Assembly: GCF_018129405.1 (NCBI RefSeq)
Contig: NZ_JAFCLP010000014.1
Span: forward strand, 124,001 to 188,000
Direction of reading: 5' to 3'
Origin: Bradyrhizobium iriomotense
GTDB taxonomy: Bacteria > Pseudomonadota > Alphaproteobacteria > Rhizobiales > Xanthobacteraceae
Length of the DNA stretch: 64,000 nucleotides
Below are positions 24,496 through 33,127 of this stretch, piece by piece (position 1 is the stretch's first letter; each line of letters starts with the position of its first letter). The translations under genes were made by a program, and so were the position numbers. A model generated the notes under the pieces. The model made no database searches, was not told the origin of the DNA, and saw only the letters and a list, made by a program, of their open reading frames with translations.

Positions 24496-25388
24496 GGTCT
24501 CCGGTCACAGGTATCGTCACGCTGCTCGGTCTCCTGCTCGTCGTGATCATCGGCTACATGTCGCTGTTCACGGTGCAACAGACCGAACAGACCATCGTGC
24601 TGCAGTTCGGCAAGCCCGTCGACGTCGTCACCGCCCCCGGCCTGCACTTCAAGGCGCCGTGGAATTCGGTGATCAACATCGACAAGCGGATTCTCGATCT
24701 GGAGAACCCGTCGCAGGAAGCGATCGCGTCCGACCAGAAGCGGCTCGTGGTCGACGCCTTCGCGCGCTACCGCATCAAGGACGCGCTGCGCTTCTATCAG
24801 AGCGTCGGCTCGATCCAGGCTGCCAACATCCAGCTCACCACGCTCCTGAACGCGGCGCTGCGCCGCGTGCTCGGCGAGGTCACCTTCATCAACGTGGTGC
24901 GCGACGATCGCGAGAAGCTGATGCTGCGCATCCGCGACCAACTCGATCGCGAGGCCGATGGTTACGGCATCCAGGTGGTGGACGTCCGCATCCGGCGCGC
25001 CGATCTGCCGGAGCAGAACAGCCAGGCGGTCTATCTGCGCATGAAGACCGAGCGCGAGCGCGAGGCGGCCGAGTTCCGCGCGCAGGGCGGCCAGAAGGCG
25101 CAGGAGATCCGCTCCAAGGCCGACCGCGAGGCGACCGTGATCATCGCGGAGGCCAATTCGCAAGCCGAGCAGACCCGCGGCGCGGGCGATGCCGAGCGCA
25201 ACCGCCTGTTCGCCGAGGCCTACAGCAGGGATGCCGACTTCTTCGCCTTCTACCGGTCGATGACGGCCTACGAGACGGGCCTGAAGTCGAGCGATACCCG
25301 CTTCCTGCTGCGGCCGAATTCGGATTTCTTCCGGTATTTCGGTAACCCGGCGGGCAAGACGGCGACCGAGACGCCGGCGAAGCCGTAA
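24492..25388 (+). CDS. hflC: FtsH protease modulator HflC
   Basis: The 298-residue partner of HflK has an N-terminal membrane anchor (GIVTLLGLLLVVIIGYMSLF), the SPFH domain (FGKPVDVVTAPGLHFKAPW, RRADLPEQNSQAVYLRMKTE) and an Ala/Glu-rich coiled coil. It overlaps hflK by ATGA, so the subunits are made in coupled amounts. Confidence 0.95.
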   Translation: MRSPVTGIVTLLGLLLVVIIGYMSLFTVQQTEQTIVLQFGKPVDVVTAPGLHFKAPWNSVINIDKRILDLENPSQEAIASDQKRLVVDAFARYRIKDALRFYQSVGSIQAANIQLTTLLNAALRRVLGEVTFINVVRDDREKLMLRIRDQLDREADGYGIQVVDVRIRRADLPEQNSQAVYLRMKTEREREAAEFRAQGGQKAQEIRSKADREATVIIAEANSQAEQTRGAGDAERNRLFAEAYSRDADFFAFYRSMTAYETGLKSSDTRFLLRPNSDFFRYFGNPAGKTATETPAKP

Positions 25389-25399
25389 GCTAGACAGGG

Positions 25400-25420
25400 G
25401 GCGGCCGTTCTGGCCGCCCT
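25400..25420 (+). terminator. Hairpin after hflC
   Basis: GGGCGGCC and GGCCGCCC form a perfect 8-bp stem around GTTCT, 11 bases after hflC. Only TTCGT follows, so it may be a weak terminator or a processing boundary before the DUF2065 gene. Confidence 0.45.
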
Positions 25421-25460
25421 TCGTCCAGACAAGAACAGCACCACGGGAGGTTCCAATCCG

Positions 25461-25667
25461 ATGAGGTCCATTGCGTTCGCCGACTTCCTCATCGGCTTGG
25501 GCATCCTGTTCGTGCTGGAAGGCTTGATGTTTGCGGCAAGTCCAAACTGGATGCGCAAGGCCATGAAGAGTGCGATGGCCACTCCCGACAACGTCCTGCG
25601 GGCAGTCGGGATCGGTTCGGCCGTCGCGGGGCTGATCCTGATCTGGGTGATGCGGCGTCCGGTTTAA
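25461..25667 (+). CDS. DUF2065 (YjeT-like) small membrane protein
   Basis: The 68-residue product has two transmembrane helices and the DUF2065 pattern (FADFLIGLGILFVLEGLMFA, then RAVGIGSAVAGLILIWVMR). E. coli YjeT sits in the same place downstream of hflC, so the link with the HflKC-FtsH complex is conserved. Its role is unknown. Confidence 0.88.
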   Translation: MRSIAFADFLIGLGILFVLEGLMFAASPNWMRKAMKSAMATPDNVLRAVGIGSAVAGLILIWVMRRPV

Positions 25668-25720
25668 CCGCAGAGCCAACGCCAAAGTGAAGGCGACAGG
25701 CCGGTTTTCGCCATATTATC

Positions 25721-25736
25721 CGGGTCTTGAGACCCG
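25721..25736. promoter_or_regulatory. Palindrome upstream of the degP-like gene
   Basis: CGGGTCTTGAGACCCG is a perfect 7-2-7 inverted repeat, 77 bases before the protease start. Its position fits an operator or a leader hairpin. No regulator is identified. Confidence 0.35.
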
Positions 25737-25812
25737 TTAAGGTCCGCGCTTGCGCCGCGCCCCCGTTCGAGCGCAGTCTGGCGCCGAATCCTTATTTTCT
25801 CTGGAGATCACA

Positions 25813-27321
25813 ATGACCGCTGCCACCATTGCCCCGACCCGCTTGCGCCATGGTGTGCGCATTGGGCTGGCCGCGCTCGCCATCAGTGCTTTCGGTGCGC
25901 TCGGCAACCCGGCCCAGGCGCGCGGACCGGAGGGCATCGCCGACGTCGCCGAGAAGGTGATCGACGCGGTCGTCAACATCTCGACCTCGCAGACCGTCGA
26001 GGCCAAGGGCGGCGCCAACACCATGCCGCAACTGCCGCCCGGCTCGCCCTTCGAGGAGTTCTTCGACGACTTCTTCAAGAACCGCAGGGGTCCCGGCGGC
26101 GGCAGCAAGGGCGGCGACAGCGGCAGCGGCCCGCCGCGCAAGACCAATTCGCTCGGAAGCGGCTTCATCATCGACACGTCGGGCGTCGTCGTCACCAACA
26201 ACCACGTCATCGCGGACGCTGACGAGATCAATGTCATCCTCAACGACGGCACCAAGATGAAGGCGGAGCTGGTCGGCGTCGACAAGAAGACCGACCTTGC
26301 GGTGCTGAAGTTCAAGCCGACCAAGCCGCTGGTCGCGGTGAAGTTCGGCGACAGCGACAAGCTGCGCCTCGGCGACTGGGTGGTCGCGATCGGCAATCCG
26401 TTCAGCCTGGGGGGAACGGTGACGGCCGGCATCGTCTCGGCCAAGAACCGCGACATCTCTTCCGGTCCCTATGACAGCTACATCCAGACCGACGCCGCAA
26501 TCAACCGCGGCAATTCCGGCGGCCCGCTGTTCAACCTCGAAGGCGATGTCATCGGCGTCAACACCCTGATCATCTCGCCCTCCGGCGGCTCGATCGGCAT
26601 CGGCTTCGCCGTGCCGTCGAAGACGGTCGCGGGCGTCGTCGATCAGCTCCGCCAGTTCGGCGAGCTGCGCCGCGGCTGGCTGGGCGTGCGCATCCAGAGC
26701 GTCACCGACGACATTGCCGAGAGCCTCAACATCAAGCCGCCGCGCGGCGCGCTGGTTGCCGGCGTCGATGACAAGGGCCCGGCCAAGCCGGCCGGCATCG
26801 AGCCCGGCGACGTCGTCGTCAAGTTCGACGGCAAGGACGTCAAGGACCCGAAGGACCTGTCCCGCGTCGTCGCCGACACCGCGGTCGGCAAGGAGGTCGA
26901 CGTCGTCATCATCCGCAAGGGCCAGGAAGAAACCAAGAAGGTCACGCTCGGCCGCCTGCAGGATCCCGAGAAGGTGCAGGCCGCGGTGAAGACCGACGAG
27001 CCGGCGCCCGAGAAGCCGGTGACGCAGAAGGCGCTCGGCCTCGATCTCGCGGCGCTGAACAAGGACCTGCGCACGCGCTACAAGATCAAGGACAGCGTCA
27101 AGGGCGTGGTCGTCACCAATGTCGACGCCAATTCGGATGCCGCCGAAAAGCGCCTCTCGGCGGGCGACGTCATCGTCGAGGTGGCGCAGGAAGCCGTCTC
27201 CAGCGGTGCCGACATCCAGAAGCGCGTCGACCAGCTCAAGAAGGACGGCAAGAAGTCGGTGCTGCTGCTGGTGTCGAACGCCGACGGCGAGCTGCGGTTT
27301 GTGGCGCTGAGCGTGCAGTAA
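25813..27321 (+). CDS. degP: Do-family periplasmic serine protease (DegP/MucD-like)
   Basis: The enzyme degrades or refolds misfolded envelope proteins. The 502-residue product has a signal peptide (cleavage near AQA-RGPEG), a trypsin-like domain with triad His131 (TNNHVIAD), Asp161 (KKTDLAVLKF) and Ser235 (NRGNSGGPLF), and two PDZ domains (near residues 285-370 and 405-495; GWLGVRIQSV, GVVVTNVDANSDAA). A Gly-rich insertion follows residue 90. TGGAGATC precedes the ATG at 25813. It lies in a proteolysis cluster with hflKC, though probably with its own promoter. Confidence 0.93.
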   Translation: MTAATIAPTRLRHGVRIGLAALAISAFGALGNPAQARGPEGIADVAEKVIDAVVNISTSQTVEAKGGANTMPQLPPGSPFEEFFDDFFKNRRGPGGGSKGGDSGSGPPRKTNSLGSGFIIDTSGVVVTNNHVIADADEINVILNDGTKMKAELVGVDKKTDLAVLKFKPTKPLVAVKFGDSDKLRLGDWVVAIGNPFSLGGTVTAGIVSAKNRDISSGPYDSYIQTDAAINRGNSGGPLFNLEGDVIGVNTLIISPSGGSIGIGFAVPSKTVAGVVDQLRQFGELRRGWLGVRIQSVTDDIAESLNIKPPRGALVAGVDDKGPAKPAGIEPGDVVVKFDGKDVKDPKDLSRVVADTAVGKEVDVVIIRKGQEETKKVTLGRLQDPEKVQAAVKTDEPAPEKPVTQKALGLDLAALNKDLRTRYKIKDSVKGVVVTNVDANSDAAEKRLSAGDVIVEVAQEAVSSGADIQKRVDQLKKDGKKSVLLLVSNADGELRFVALSVQ

Positions 27322-27328
27322 CTTCATC

Positions 27329-27410
27329 CGTCATTCCGGGGCGATGCGAAGCATCGAACCCGGAATCTCGAGGGTTCCGGGTCTAGTGCTTCGCACCATC
27401 CCGGAACGAC
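27329..27410. repeat. Interspersed palindromic repeat (CATTCCGGG family), between convergent degP and serB
   Basis: An 82-base near-palindrome begins CGTCATTCCGG and ends CCGGAACGAC. It contains GAACCCGGAATCTCGAG and then TTCCGGGT, shared almost word for word with 29279-29354. It probably serves as a bidirectional transcript end for the flanking convergent genes. Confidence 0.8.
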
Positions 27411-27417
27411 GAGTGTG

Positions 27418-28323
27418 TCAGGTCTCCACGAACTCCTCGCGCCGATACCCCTGCGCATAGAGCAGTGCGGTGAGATCGCCGTGGTCGATCCGCGCCGCTG
27501 CCGCGGCTGCCACAGCCGGCTTGGCGTGATAGGCCACGCCCAGCCCCGCCGCCTGGATCATCGCGAGATCATTGGCGCCATCGCCGACCACGACCGAGTC
27601 GACGTCGTCGAGATCGAACAACTCCATCAGATCCACCAGCGTCGCCAGCTTCGCGGCGCGGCCCAGAATCGGCTCCTTGACCTCGCCGGTGAACTTGCCG
27701 TCGCGCACGATCAATTCGTTGGCGCGGTTCTCCTGGAAGCCGATCTTGGCGGCGACCGCGCTCGTGAACAGCGTGAAGCCGCCGGAGACGAGGCAGGTGT
27801 AGGCGCCGTGCGCGCGCATGGTCGCGACCAGCTCACGGCCGCCCGGCGTCAGCGTGATGCGCTTGTCCAGCACCTCGTCGACGACACTGGCGGGAAGGCC
27901 CTTCAGCAGCGCGACGCGCTCGCGCAGCGCCGGCTCGAACTCGATCTCGCCGCGCATCGCGCGTTCGGTGATGGCCGCGACATGGGCCTTCATCCCGACC
28001 AGGTCGGCGAGCTCGTCGATGCATTCCTGGCCGATCATGGTGGAATCCATGTCGGCGAGAAAAAGCTTCTTGCGCCGGAAGCCGGCAGGCTGCACCACGA
28101 TATCGATGGGCAGGTCGCCGCGAAGCTCGCGGAGCCGCTGCTCGATGGCGTGACGGTCGCCTTCGAGGTTACTGTCGGCGCCGAAGGGGATGTCGGCCGC
28201 AACCCCGTCGAACAGCCAATGCGCGGGAGCGGCCTGAGGCAGCACGGCGCGGGCGCCGTCGACGATGGTAGAGTCGAGCGCGGGATTGTCAGGATTGCAG
28301 ATCAGCGTGGCGACGAGGGACAT
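27418..28323 (-). CDS. serB: Phosphoserine phosphatase
   Basis: SerB catalyses the last step of serine synthesis. The 301-residue HAD-family protein has motif I DMDST (residues 91-95, both catalytic Asp present), motif II VSGGFT, and motif [14 protein letters not shown], after a variable N-terminal domain of about 80 residues. It is transcribed divergently from miaA with an 11-base gap, so the promoters must overlap the coding ends. Confidence 0.96.
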   Translation of the reverse strand: MSLVATLICNPDNPALDSTIVDGARAVLPQAAPAHWLFDGVAADIPFGADSNLEGDRHAIEQRLRELRGDLPIDIVVQPAGFRRKKLFLADMDSTMIGQECIDELADLVGMKAHVAAITERAMRGEIEFEPALRERVALLKGLPASVVDEVLDKRITLTPGGRELVATMRAHGAYTCLVSGGFTLFTSAVAAKIGFQENRANELIVRDGKFTGEVKEPILGRAAKLATLVDLMELFDLDDVDSVVVGDGANDLAMIQAAGLGVAYHAKPAVAAAAAARIDHGDLTALLYAQGYRREEFVET

Positions 28324-28334
28324 TTGAGGTTTTC

Positions 28335-29276
28335 GTGAGCAAGGGGCATTCGAGCAAGGCGGTGCTTATCGCAGGCCCGACCGCCAGCGGCAAGTCGGCG
28401 CTGGCGCTCGAGCTTGCCCTCAGCGCGAGCGGCACCGTCATCAACGCGGATTCCATGCAGGTCTATCGCGACCTCCGCATCATCACGGCACGTCCGACCC
28501 ATGGCGATGAGGCGCGCGTTCCGCATCGTCTCTACGGCCATGTCGATGCGGCCGTCAATTTCTCGGCCGGCGCGTGGGTTGCTGACGCTGCAAAGGCGCT
28601 CGAGGAGGCGCGGGCCGAAGGCCGTCTGCCGATCTTCATCGGCGGCACCGGGCTCTATTTCAAGGCGCTGACGGCGGGCCTCTCCGTGGTGCCGCCAATC
28701 CCCGCCGAGCTGCGCGAGGACGTGCGGGCGCGGCTGGAGCGGAACGGCGTCGAGGCGCTGCATGCGGAACTCGCTGCCCGCGACCCGCGCGCGGCCGCGC
28801 GATTGAACCTGCGCGACCGCACCCGCATCGCGCGCGCGCTCGAAGTGGTCGAAGCGACCGGCCGTTCACTGCTGGATTGGCACCAGGAGGGCCAGCCGCC
28901 GCTGTTGCCCAGAGACAGTTTTCGCGCGCTATTCCTCGCCCCCGAGCGTGACGACCTCTATGCCCGTATCGACGCCCGCTTCGATGCCATGCTGGGTGCC
29001 GGCGCGCTGAGGGAGGTCGAGCGGCTCGCCGCCCGCGGTCTTGATCCGCTGCTGCCGGCGATGAAGGCTCACGGCGTGCCGGCCCTGATCCGGCATCTGC
29101 GCGGTGAGCTCGGCCTGGAGGAGGCCGCCACGATCGGCCGCGCCGACACCCGCCACTACGCCAAGCGCCAGTTCACCTGGTTCCGGCACCAATTGCCGGA
29201 ATTCGAATGGGTGAAGCCCGAGGAGGCGCGGGGATGGCTCGCGGCGGCCATGAGCGCCGAGCGGGACCCCGGCTGA
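28335..29276 (+). CDS. miaA: tRNA dimethylallyltransferase
   Basis: MiaA adds an isopentenyl group to A37 of tRNAs reading UNN codons. The 313-residue protein has the P-loop GPTASGKS (residues 14-21), [16 protein letters not shown], and the C-terminal [15 protein letters not shown] motif. It begins at a GTG; the gap to the divergent serB is only 11 bases. A palindromic repeat follows the stop immediately. Confidence 0.96.
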   Translation: MSKGHSSKAVLIAGPTASGKSALALELALSASGTVINADSMQVYRDLRIITARPTHGDEARVPHRLYGHVDAAVNFSAGAWVADAAKALEEARAEGRLPIFIGGTGLYFKALTAGLSVVPPIPAELREDVRARLERNGVEALHAELAARDPRAAARLNLRDRTRIARALEVVEATGRSLLDWHQEGQPPLLPRDSFRALFLAPERDDLYARIDARFDAMLGAGALREVERLAARGLDPLLPAMKAHGVPALIRHLRGELGLEEAATIGRADTRHYAKRQFTWFRHQLPEFEWVKPEEARGWLAAAMSAERDPG

Positions 29277-29278
29277 CC

Positions 29279-29354
29279 GTCATTCCGGGGCGCCCAAAGG
29301 GCGAACCCGGAATCTCGAGATTCCGGGTTCTCGCTTCGCGAGCCCCGGAATGAC
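29279..29354. repeat. Interspersed palindromic repeat (CATTCCGGG family)
   Basis: A 76-base element with perfect 13-base terminal inverted repeats (GTCATTCCGGGGC at 29279-29291, GCCCCGGAATGAC at 29342-29354) and an inner palindrome AATCTCGAGATT. It is the best-formed of the related elements in the window and starts 2 bases after the miaA stop. Confidence 0.88.
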
Positions 29355-29525
29355 GTCGGGGGCAAGAACTGACGCGCATTTGTGCCGGGTTCCCGAATTT
29401 ACCTCTCGCCCAACCCCGGGAACACCGCTACACTGCCAAAATCGCGCGGGAACGGCCGCATTGCCTTGACATCCGGGCTTTGGCCGCTATGTTTCGCGCA
29501 ACCTTTGGGAAGCCGGGCGCCTGCC

Positions 29526-29591
29526 ATGCGTAACATTATTACCAAACTCCTTATCGCCGTCGTACCCAGGCACACCGCCGGGGATGGCTAG
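29526..29591 (+). CDS. Branched-chain leader peptide of the ilvB operon
   Basis: A 21-codon frame begins MRNIITKLLIAVV: 8 of residues 4-13 are Ile, Leu or Val. It stands upstream of a terminator and the acetolactate synthase gene, the classic layout for attenuation. When charged Ile, Leu or Val tRNA is scarce the ribosome stalls in this stretch and the terminator should not form. The stop codon lies inside the loop of the 10-bp hairpin described for the attenuator. Confidence 0.88.
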   Translation: MRNIITKLLIAVVPRHTAGDG

Positions 29592-29646
29592 CTGCCATCC
29601 ACAAGACAGGCGGTGTGCATGGGCCCTCTTCGGGGCCTTTTTTATT
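29571..29646 (+). promoter_or_regulatory. Transcription attenuator of the ilv operon
   Basis: GCACACCGCC (29571-29580) pairs perfectly with GGCGGTGTGC (29609-29618); GATGGC / GCCATC is nested inside. Next comes the terminator hairpin GGCCC / GGGCC (about 29622-29636) with TTTTTT. Hairpin overlap near 29609-29625 allows mutually exclusive folds driven by ribosome position on the leader peptide. Confidence 0.8.
29622..29643 (+). terminator. Attenuator terminator before ilvB
   Basis: A GC stem (GGCCC with GGGCC, loop TCTTCG) is followed by six T residues, 31 bases after the leader peptide stop and 53 bases before ilvB. Confidence 0.85.
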
Positions 29647-29696
29647 TCCCGAACCCAGAACGAAGCCGCTGACAACAGCGCATCCGGAGCAAGCCA

Positions 29697-31472
29697 ATGA
29701 GCGACAAGAGCCACGATCCGAACCAGATGACCGGCGCCGCGATGATCGTCCGCGCGCTCATCGATCACGGCGTGACCGACATTTTCGGCTATCCCGGCGG
29801 CGCGGTGCTTCCGATCTACGACGAGATCTTCCAGCAGAGCCAGGTCCAGCACATCCTGGTCCGCCACGAGCAGGGCGCGGGCCACGCCGCCGAGGGCTAT
29901 GCGCGCTCGACCGGCAAGCCCGGTGTTGCGCTGGTGACCTCCGGACCCGGCGCCACCAACATGGTGACGCCGCTGACCGATGCCCTGATGGACTCGATCC
30001 CGCTGGTCTGCATCTCCGGCCAGGTGCCGACGCATCTGATCGGCAACGACGCCTTCCAGGAATGCGATACGGTCGGCATCACGCGGCCCTGCACCAAGCA
30101 CAACTGGCTGGTGCGCGACGTCAACGATCTCGCGAAAGTGCTGCACGAGGCCTTCTATGTCGCGACCTCGGGCCGTCCGGGCCCGGTGCTGGTCGACGTG
30201 CCGAAGGACGTGCAGTTCGCGACCGGCACCTATCATCCGCCGCGCAAGTCCGACGTGCACCGGTCCTACGCGCCGCGCGTGAAGGGCGATGCGACGCAGA
30301 TCCGTAAAGCGGTCGCGCTGCTCGCGAACGCCAAGCGTCCCGTGATCTACAGCGGCGGCGGCGTGATCAATTCCGGCCCCGAGGCGACCAGGCTGCTGCG
30401 CGAGCTGGTCGAGGTCACCGGTTTTCCGATCACCTCGACGCTGATGGGCCTCGGCGCCTATCCGGCCTCGGGCAAGAACTGGCTCGGCATGCTCGGCATG
30501 CACGGCACCTACGAGGCCAACATGACGATGCATGATTGCGACGTCATGCTGTGCGTCGGCGCGCGCTTCGACGACCGTATCACCGGCCGCGTCGATGCGT
30601 TCTCGCCGGGCTCGAAGAAGATCCACATCGACATCGATCCGTCCTCGATCAACAAGAACATTCGCGTCGACGTGCCGATCATCGGCGACTGCGGCAACAT
30701 CCTCGGCGACATCCTCCAGGTCTTCAAGGCGGAGGCGAAGAAGCCGGACGTCAAGTCGTGGTGGCAGCAGATCGCGCAGTGGCGCGCTCGCAACTCGCTC
30801 TACTACAAGAAGAGCAACGATGTGATCCTGCCGCAGCACGCGATCCAGAGCCTGTTCGAGGCGACGCGCGGCAAGGATACCTACATCACGACCGAGGTCG
30901 GCCAGCATCAGATGTGGGCGGCGCAGTTCTACGGCTTCGAGGAGCCGCATCGCTGGATGACCTCGGGCGGTCTCGGCACCATGGGCTACGGCCTGCCGGC
31001 CGCGGTCGGCGTGCAGGTTGCGCACCCGGACAGCCTCGTGATCGACATCGCGGGTGACGCCTCGGTGCAGATGACGATGCAGGAGATGTCGACGGCGGTT
31101 CAGTACGAGCTGCCGATCAAGATCTTCATCCTCAACAACCAGTACATGGGCATGGTGCGCCAGTGGCAGCAGCTGCTGCACGGCAACCGCCTGTCGCATT
31201 CCTACTCCGAAGCGCTGCCGGATTTCGTCAAGCTCGCGGAAGCCTATGGCGCCGTCGGCCTCCAGGTGCACAAGCCGGGCGATCTCGATGGCGCGATCCA
31301 GGAGATGATCTCGGTCAAGCGCCCGGTGCTGTTCGACTGCCGCGTCGCCGCGCTCGAAAACTGCTTCCCGATGATCCCCTCCGGCAAGGCGCATAACGAG
31401 ATGCTGCTGCCGGAGCAGGCCAACGACGAGGCGACGGCCAAGGCGTTCGCCGGTGGCAAGGCGCTGGTGTGA
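29697..31472 (+). CDS. ilvB: Acetolactate synthase, large catalytic subunit
   Basis: This ThDP enzyme makes acetolactate or acetohydroxybutyrate, the first common step to Val, Leu and Ile. The 591-residue protein shows the catalytic Glu segment RHEQGAGHAAEGYAR, the quinone-like domain, and the ThDP motif from GDASVQMTMQEMSTAV to NNQYMGMVRQWQQ. AGCCA precedes the ATG. It is controlled by the upstream leader peptide and terminator. Its regulatory subunit gene lies downstream after one intervening gene. It may equally be named ilvI. Confidence 0.97.
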   Translation: MSDKSHDPNQMTGAAMIVRALIDHGVTDIFGYPGGAVLPIYDEIFQQSQVQHILVRHEQGAGHAAEGYARSTGKPGVALVTSGPGATNMVTPLTDALMDSIPLVCISGQVPTHLIGNDAFQECDTVGITRPCTKHNWLVRDVNDLAKVLHEAFYVATSGRPGPVLVDVPKDVQFATGTYHPPRKSDVHRSYAPRVKGDATQIRKAVALLANAKRPVIYSGGGVINSGPEATRLLRELVEVTGFPITSTLMGLGAYPASGKNWLGMLGMHGTYEANMTMHDCDVMLCVGARFDDRITGRVDAFSPGSKKIHIDIDPSSINKNIRVDVPIIGDCGNILGDILQVFKAEAKKPDVKSWWQQIAQWRARNSLYYKKSNDVILPQHAIQSLFEATRGKDTYITTEVGQHQMWAAQFYGFEEPHRWMTSGGLGTMGYGLPAAVGVQVAHPDSLVIDIAGDASVQMTMQEMSTAVQYELPIKIFILNNQYMGMVRQWQQLLHGNRLSHSYSEALPDFVKLAEAYGAVGLQVHKPGDLDGAIQEMISVKRPVLFDCRVAALENCFPMIPSGKAHNEMLLPEQANDEATAKAFAGGKALV

Positions 31473-31476
31473 GGCC

Positions 31477-32430
31477 ATGTTCGACCTGAAGGAGCTCGAG
31501 CGCGCACATGCGATCGTGGGGCAGGCGGTGCCGGCAACGCCGGCGCATGCCTGGCCGCTGCTCGCCGGTCGGCTCGGCACCGAGGTCGTGGTCAAGCACG
31601 AGAACCACACGCCGATCGGCGCCTTCAAGGTGCGCGGCGGCCTCGTCTATCTCGAACGGCTGAAGCGCGAGCGGCCGGACACGCCCGGCATCATCTCGGC
31701 GACGCGCGGCAACCACGGCCAGAGCCTGGCCTTTGCCGCGGGGCGCCACGGCGTGCCGGCGGTGATCTATGTGCCGCGCGGCAACTCGGTCGAGAAGAAC
31801 CGTGCGATGAAGGCCTTTGGCGCCGAGCTGGTCGAGCATGGCGAGGACTTTCAGGCGGCGGCCGAAGAGGCCCGGCGGCGCGCCCAGTTCACCGGCCTGC
31901 ACATGGTGCCATCGTTCCATCCGGATCTCGTGCTTGGCGTCGCCACCTATGCACTCGAATTGTTCAGGTCCGCGCCTGACCTCGACATCCTGTACGTGCC
32001 GATCGGGCAGGGCTCCGGCATCTGCGGCTGCATCATGGCGCGCGACCTGCTCGGCCTGAAGACCGAGATCGTCGGCGTGCAGTCGACGGAAGCGCCGTCC
32101 TATGCGTTGTCGTTCGCGGCCGGCAGGATCGTGACGACCGAGACCAGCAACACGCGCGCCGACGGCATGGCGACGCGCATTCCGGACGCGGATGCGTTCG
32201 CGCTGATCCGCAAGGGCGCCTCGCGCATCGTAGAGGTTACCGACGACGAGGTTGCCGCCGCGATCCACGCCTACTGGACCGATACGCACAATCTGGCCGA
32301 AGGCGCCGGCGCTGCCGCGCTCGCCGCGGCGCTGCAGGAAAAGAGCAAGCTGAAGGGCAAGCGCGTCGGTCTCGTGCTGTCCGGCGGCAACATCGATTTC
32401 GATCTGTTCAAGCGATGGGTGGTCGCATGA
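31477..32430 (+). CDS. Threonine/serine dehydratase-like PLP enzyme
   Basis: The 317-residue fold-type II PLP enzyme has the Schiff-base Lys51 in GAFKVRGG, the ATRGNHGQSLAFAA segment, and the C-terminal SGGNIDFDLF phosphate-side loop. It lacks the C-terminal ACT-like regulatory domain of biosynthetic IlvA, so it should be insensitive to isoleucine feedback of that kind. It starts 4 bases after ilvB, so it could supply 2-oxobutyrate for isoleucine synthesis. Serine dehydratase or racemase activity is also possible. Confidence 0.88.
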   Translation: MFDLKELERAHAIVGQAVPATPAHAWPLLAGRLGTEVVVKHENHTPIGAFKVRGGLVYLERLKRERPDTPGIISATRGNHGQSLAFAAGRHGVPAVIYVPRGNSVEKNRAMKAFGAELVEHGEDFQAAAEEARRRAQFTGLHMVPSFHPDLVLGVATYALELFRSAPDLDILYVPIGQGSGICGCIMARDLLGLKTEIVGVQSTEAPSYALSFAAGRIVTTETSNTRADGMATRIPDADAFALIRKGASRIVEVTDDEVAAAIHAYWTDTHNLAEGAGAAALAAALQEKSKLKGKRVGLVLSGGNIDFDLFKRWVVA

Positions 32431-32462
32431 TGACGCGAGTGCTCGCCACATACACCACTGTC

Positions 32463-32555
32463 ATCGTCCGGCTGGACCGGACGATCCAGTACGCCGCGGC
32501 AGATGTGAGACTCACGATGCCGGTGATTACTGGATGCCCCGCCTTCGCGGGGCAT
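32463..32555. repeat. Compound palindromic repeat between the dehydratase gene and ilvH
   Basis: Two perfect 9-bp hairpins (ATCGTCCGG / CCGGACGAT at 32463-32485 and ATGCCCCGC / GCGGGGCAT at 32534-32555) are tied by an 8-bp long-range pairing (ATCCAGTA with TACTGGAT). The pattern fits Bradyrhizobium interspersed repeats. It interrupts an otherwise tight operon. Confidence 0.75.
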
Positions 32556-32581
32556 GACAAGAAAGAATAGAGGGAACGACA

Positions 32582-33124
32582 ATGAACCAGCCCGCATCCG
32601 CCTACTTCATCGAGGACCGCCACGATCCCAACGAGACGCACACGCTTGCGGTGCTCGTGCAGAACGAGCCGGGCGTGCTCGCGCGCGTCATCGGCCTGTT
32701 CTCGGGTCGCGGCTACAACATCGAGAGCCTCACGGTCTCGGAGACCGAGGCCCAGAAACATCTGTCGCGCATCACCATCGTCACCACGGGTACGCCGATG
32801 GTGATCGCGCAGATCAAGAACCAGCTCGACCGCATGATCCCGGTCTACCAGGTCGTCGACATGACCCAGACCAAGCGCTCGATCGAGCGCGAGCTGGCGA
32901 TGGTGAAGGTGCGCGGCCAGGGCGAGCACCGCGTCGAGGCGCTCAGGCTGGCGGACGCGTTCCGCGCCCGGGTGATCGACGCCACCACCGAGAGCTTTGT
33001 GTTCGAGATCACAGGCAACACGGACAAGATCAATCAATATATCGATCTGATGCGCCCGCTCGGCCTTGTCGAGGTGTCGCGCACGGGTGTTGCCGCGATC
33101 GGTCGCGGGCCTGAAGGGATGTGA
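32582..33124 (+). CDS. ilvH: Acetolactate synthase, small regulatory subunit
   Basis: IlvH binds the large subunit and confers valine feedback inhibition. The 180-residue protein has the N-terminal ACT domain (LAVLVQNEPGVLARVIGLFS, GYNIESLTVSET) and the C-terminal domain (ATTESFVFEITGNTDKINQY, RTGVAAIGRG). It could also be named ilvN. AGGGAACGAC precedes the ATG. Confidence 0.96.
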   Translation: MNQPASAYFIEDRHDPNETHTLAVLVQNEPGVLARVIGLFSGRGYNIESLTVSETEAQKHLSRITIVTTGTPMVIAQIKNQLDRMIPVYQVVDMTQTKRSIERELAMVKVRGQGEHRVEALRLADAFRARVIDATTESFVFEITGNTDKINQYIDLMRPLGLVEVSRTGVAAIGRGPEGM

Positions 33125-33127
33125 GCC

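Noticed and set aside
27322-29354. CRISPR-like repeats
   Set aside because: The repeated units are palindromic, few and irregularly spaced, with no spacers of equal length and no cas genes.
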